Assembly (NCBI RefSeq): GCF_013283645.1
Contig: NZ_JABEKV010000012.1
Span: 13,277-57,623 of the forward strand
Source: Sinorhizobium psoraleae
GTDB lineage: Bacteria; Pseudomonadota; Alphaproteobacteria; Rhizobiales; Rhizobiaceae
Length of the DNA stretch: 44,347 bases
Direction of reading: 5' to 3'
Part shown: piece after piece, positions 42,105-44,347 of the stretch
How the letters are laid out: each line of letters starts with the position of its first letter
Position numbering within the stretch: position 1 is the first letter of the stretch
Notes under the pieces: model-generated
What the model was told of the DNA's origin: nothing
Seen by the model: the letters and a program-made list of their open reading frames with translations, nothing else
The model's database searches: none
Translations under genes and position numbers: made by a program

Positions 42105-42967
42105 TCCCGAACTCGCATCTTACAGCGTGGGCTGCCCAGGCGCCTTGGCCTGATTCTCGTCAGATTGAGCAAGATCTCATTATTTCTCGCGCGCTCTGCG
42201 ACCTCTTTTCGGCGCCGAAGCTCCAGGGCAAGATCGCTTTCCGAGGGGGTACGGCAATCAACAAACTGCTTTTCAAACGGCCCTTGCGCTATTCAGAAGA
42301 TATCGACTTGGTTCAGATCACTGCCGCACCGATCGGGCCTACGATCGATGCAATCCGCGACGCTCTGTCGTGGCTGGGGAAGTTCAAAAGAGAGCAGGCG
42401 GGTCATTCTACGCACCTCATCTTCCGCTTCGCACCAGAGGCGGAGCCTGAATCGTCGCTCAAGCTAAAGGTGGAGATAAACACACGCGAGCACAAATCGT
42501 TGTTCGGGACTCACCCGTACCCGTTCAAGGTAGAAAGTGGGTGGTTCGTCGGTACCGCCGATATCGTATCATATAACAAGGAAGAGCTGTTTGGCACAAA
42601 GCTCAGGGCTCTCCTGCAGCGTAGAAAGAACCGCGATCTCTTTGATCTCCATGAAGGTTGGCGCGAGCTTTCTCTCGACGCGGGACGGCTCGTCGCTGTT
42701 TTCGAGTACTACCTTTCGCTCGAGGAGACTGTAATCACGCGCGCGAACGCTGAACAACGAATGCTTGAAAAGCTGACAAAAAGCCTGACGGAGGACATCG
42801 CGCCCTTGCTTCGCCGAGGCGTAGAGTTCACGGACGATGATGCTATTCATGCATTCGGCGTGATTTGGAACGATGTCCTGCCGCTGCTCAAAGGTGAGCC
42901 ATGGAAGTCATCGGAGAAGGCGATAGAGCAACTTCGGGAGAAGAAATTCCCTAAGCTTCTGCTGTAG
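42101..42967 (+). CDS. abiEii: AbiEii-type nucleotidyltransferase toxin
   Basis: This 288-residue toxin has the DUF1814/AbiEii nucleotidyltransferase fold. Motif I is FRGGTAINK (47-55), followed by the catalytic Asp pair in RYSEDIDL (63-70, Asp67 and Asp69). The later acidic strand LKVEIN and the KNRDLFDL motif are also present. These proteins transfer nucleotides to cellular RNA or another target and arrest growth, for instance on phage infection. It starts at TTG overlapping the abiEi stop. All catalytic motifs look intact. Confidence 0.88.
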   Translation: MIPNSHLTAWAAQAPWPDSRQIEQDLIISRALCDLFSAPKLQGKIAFRGGTAINKLLFKRPLRYSEDIDLVQITAAPIGPTIDAIRDALSWLGKFKREQAGHSTHLIFRFAPEAEPESSLKLKVEINTREHKSLFGTHPYPFKVESGWFVGTADIVSYNKEELFGTKLRALLQRRKNRDLFDLHEGWRELSLDAGRLVAVFEYYLSLEETVITRANAEQRMLEKLTKSLTEDIAPLLRRGVEFTDDDAIHAFGVIWNDVLPLLKGEPWKSSEKAIEQLREKKFPKLLL

Positions 42968-43259
42968 CCACAGCGACTCCGTTCATCCGTTGGGGGTGAG
43001 ACCGCTCCGAGAATCTCCTACCTCCGACATTCGTGGAGGACCCCACATATTGACGTGCCCCTCACATCGCCAAGTGGACCACCCGCCGCCTTAACCGTCC
43101 GCGTCGCGCAGAGAGAGAGTTGTGTATTGTGTAGGTGAGCATTGTTCGAATGCAGGAAAATTGTGGAAATCCCTCAGTCGCGTGGCAACATGACAAACAA
43201 GAGCGTGATAGGGATGGTTCTGCGGTGAAAGTTCTCATTGTTTGAGGAAGGGGAACTGC

Positions 43260-43538
43260 ATGACTACTACCAATGAAATTGCCGATAAAATCGCCGCCGA
43301 CCATCAACTCACCAAAGCCCAGGGGAAGGCCATCGTCGAAGCGGTCTTCGCCGCGATCACTGCAGCGGCAACTGCTGGCTCTGAAACGTCGATCCCCGGC
43401 TTTGGCAAGTTCAAGGTGAAGGACACGCCGGAGCGAGAGGCGCGCAATCCGGCGACCGGTGCCACCATCAAAGTTGCTGCTGCGAAAAAGCTTACCTTCA
43501 CGCCGGCAAAAGCTCTCAAGGATGCCTTGAACAAATAA
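43260..43538 (+). CDS. HU-like nucleoid DNA-binding protein
   Basis: This 92-residue histone-like protein of the HU/IHF family has an N-terminal helical dimer body (NEIADKIAADHQLTKAQGKA) and a beta-arm region with the core GFGKFKVKDTPEREARNPAT. It ends KLTFTPAKALKDALNK. The start at 43260 has GGAAGGGG upstream; the frame opens 18 bases earlier. HU is usually chromosomal, so this is probably an extra copy on a mobile replicon. No partner gene is adjacent. Confidence 0.92.
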   Translation: MTTTNEIADKIAADHQLTKAQGKAIVEAVFAAITAAATAGSETSIPGFGKFKVKDTPEREARNPATGATIKVAAAKKLTFTPAKALKDALNK

Positions 43539-44259
43539 AGCCTCCCGCCGCAGGCACGGAATTAGCGTACTGGCCCGCATCTCTCACCCCCACTTGCATT
43601 GGGCAGGCGTTTGGCTCGGCGATGCGCTGCCATGGCGCTCCGACGATCCAGACGAGCACAGGCGCCACCTCAGTGTGCGGCGGTACCGTGTTCGGCGGTG
43701 CTCCTCCCTCGTTGACGGGAAGGATGCAGGTCCGGCCACCATTGGCCGCAAGGTATATTCGAGCATGCACCAGGTCGAATTCGACAGCGTGGCGACGGGT
43801 CAATGCGGCGCCAGGCGCAACCAGCACATAGGCGAAGGACGCCACCCCAATTACAGCTGGTTGACGGACATCGTCCCGGCGCTGGTGCGATGGGCATAAA
43901 GATCAAGCTGGCATTCCTTGATGATGCGGCGCGGGCAGCGGCGGAGATGGCGCGCAGGATGATGCGCACCCTCGTCCGCCGCTTGCCGATCCGCGCAACG
44001 ATGCGATCGTCGACCTCGCCGGCGATACCGGGTCGCCGCAGCCTGGCACAGAACAGGTGGCGGCCGCAGAGATGTACGGCGGCAAATGGCACTAGCAGCG
44101 ACAGTACCCGTGGAAGAATCTTGGTTCCTGGTCGCCGTGCAGCGCTCGACGAGGAAAAACCCGACGCTAAAGTCGGATTCTCCGAGGGTCCGCATCGGTT
44201 ATCACGGCACTACCTTTCCCGTTCGAGCATCACGTCCGGCCACCGCCGTAATCTTCCAT
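43539..44259. other. No gene recognised
   Basis: Several overlapping frames of 60-140 codons occur on both strands, the longest on the minus strand at 43670-44092 and 43516-43845. None has a family I recognise. High GC alone could keep them open. A decayed gene is possible. Confidence 0.4.
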
Positions 44260-44347
44260 TTAGAAACGGTACGTCACGCCCGCGCCGATCAACCACGGAT
44301 CCATTTTCGCCTTGCCCTTCAGCGGACCGAGAACCTCATGGTCGGCC
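44260..44347 (-). CDS. OmpW-type outer membrane protein, C-terminal end (partial)
   Basis: The last 28 codons of a minus-strand gene enter the window, reading KAKMDPWLIGAGVTYRF before a TAA. The terminal Phe and alternating strand pattern are typical of outer-membrane beta-barrels, and DPWLIGAGVGYRF-like ends are found in OmpW. The rest lies outside the window. Confidence 0.6.
   Translation of the reverse strand, partial: ADHEVLGPLKGKAKMDPWLIGAGVTYRF

Overview
The window is a stretch of rhizobial symbiotic DNA (symbiotic plasmid or island). It is most like the Sinorhizobium/Ensifer fredii-NGR234 type of symbiotic replicon, although I cannot name the strain. The reasons are the linked nif and fix genes (nifA, fixABCX, nifW, nifS, nifQ, nifKENX, nif ferredoxin), a C4-dicarboxylate transporter next to nifQ, SyrA- and SyrB-like regulators, and many decayed insertion sequences and pseudogenes between intact operons.

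Layout. Positions 1-584 hold a broken IS256-type transposase that abuts the 3' end of nifA, where nifB would often be expected. 585-8392 (minus strand) carries iscN/iscA-nifS-nifW and fixABCX-nifA, with two sigma54 promoters and two NifA upstream sites. 8788-11205 (plus) is a nif-type promoter followed by a transporter remnant and an IlvD/Edd sugar-acid dehydratase. 11223-14370 contains an MFS exporter, an inverted and broken UbiA-type gene, and an IS fragment. 14822-17336 has a di-heme cytochrome c peroxidase, a peroxiredoxin and the nifQ promoter, all with sigma54 elements. 17403-19484 is nifQ-dctA. 19751-25417 is an uncharacterised metabolic cluster: P450, phasin/SnoaL fusion, double SDR and luciferase-like monooxygenase.

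25804-35100 is a rearranged nif operon. nifK-nifE-nifN-nifX and a NifX-associated gene are intact, but nifH, nifD and the -24/-12 promoter are missing in front of nifK. Further on, an intact nifH promoter drives a nifH'-'DUF269 chimeric pseudogene and then a nif-specific ferredoxin gene. A second DUF269 gene, a broken CCE_0567-type gene and two SyrA-like membrane proteins follow.

35450-41240 is mostly wreckage: a tryptophan-halogenase-like pseudogene, transposase pieces, a partial IS66 element and toxin-antitoxin remnants. Two SyrB-like genes lie within it. 41235-42967 is an apparently intact AbiE toxin-antitoxin/abortive-infection operon with a palindromic operator. An HU-like gene follows at 43260, and the window ends inside an OmpW-like gene.

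How it works together. NifA with sigma54 RNA polymerase would switch on electron supply (FixABCX, ferredoxin), Fe-S and cofactor assembly (IscN, NifS, NifW, NifQ, NifE, NifN, NifX), carbon supply (DctA), peroxide defence (cytochrome c peroxidase, peroxiredoxin) and the unknown P450 pathway in the nodule. Four of the plus-strand promoters look like copies of one nifH-type promoter cassette. All coordinates, motif matches and family calls come from reading the sequence; no database search was run.
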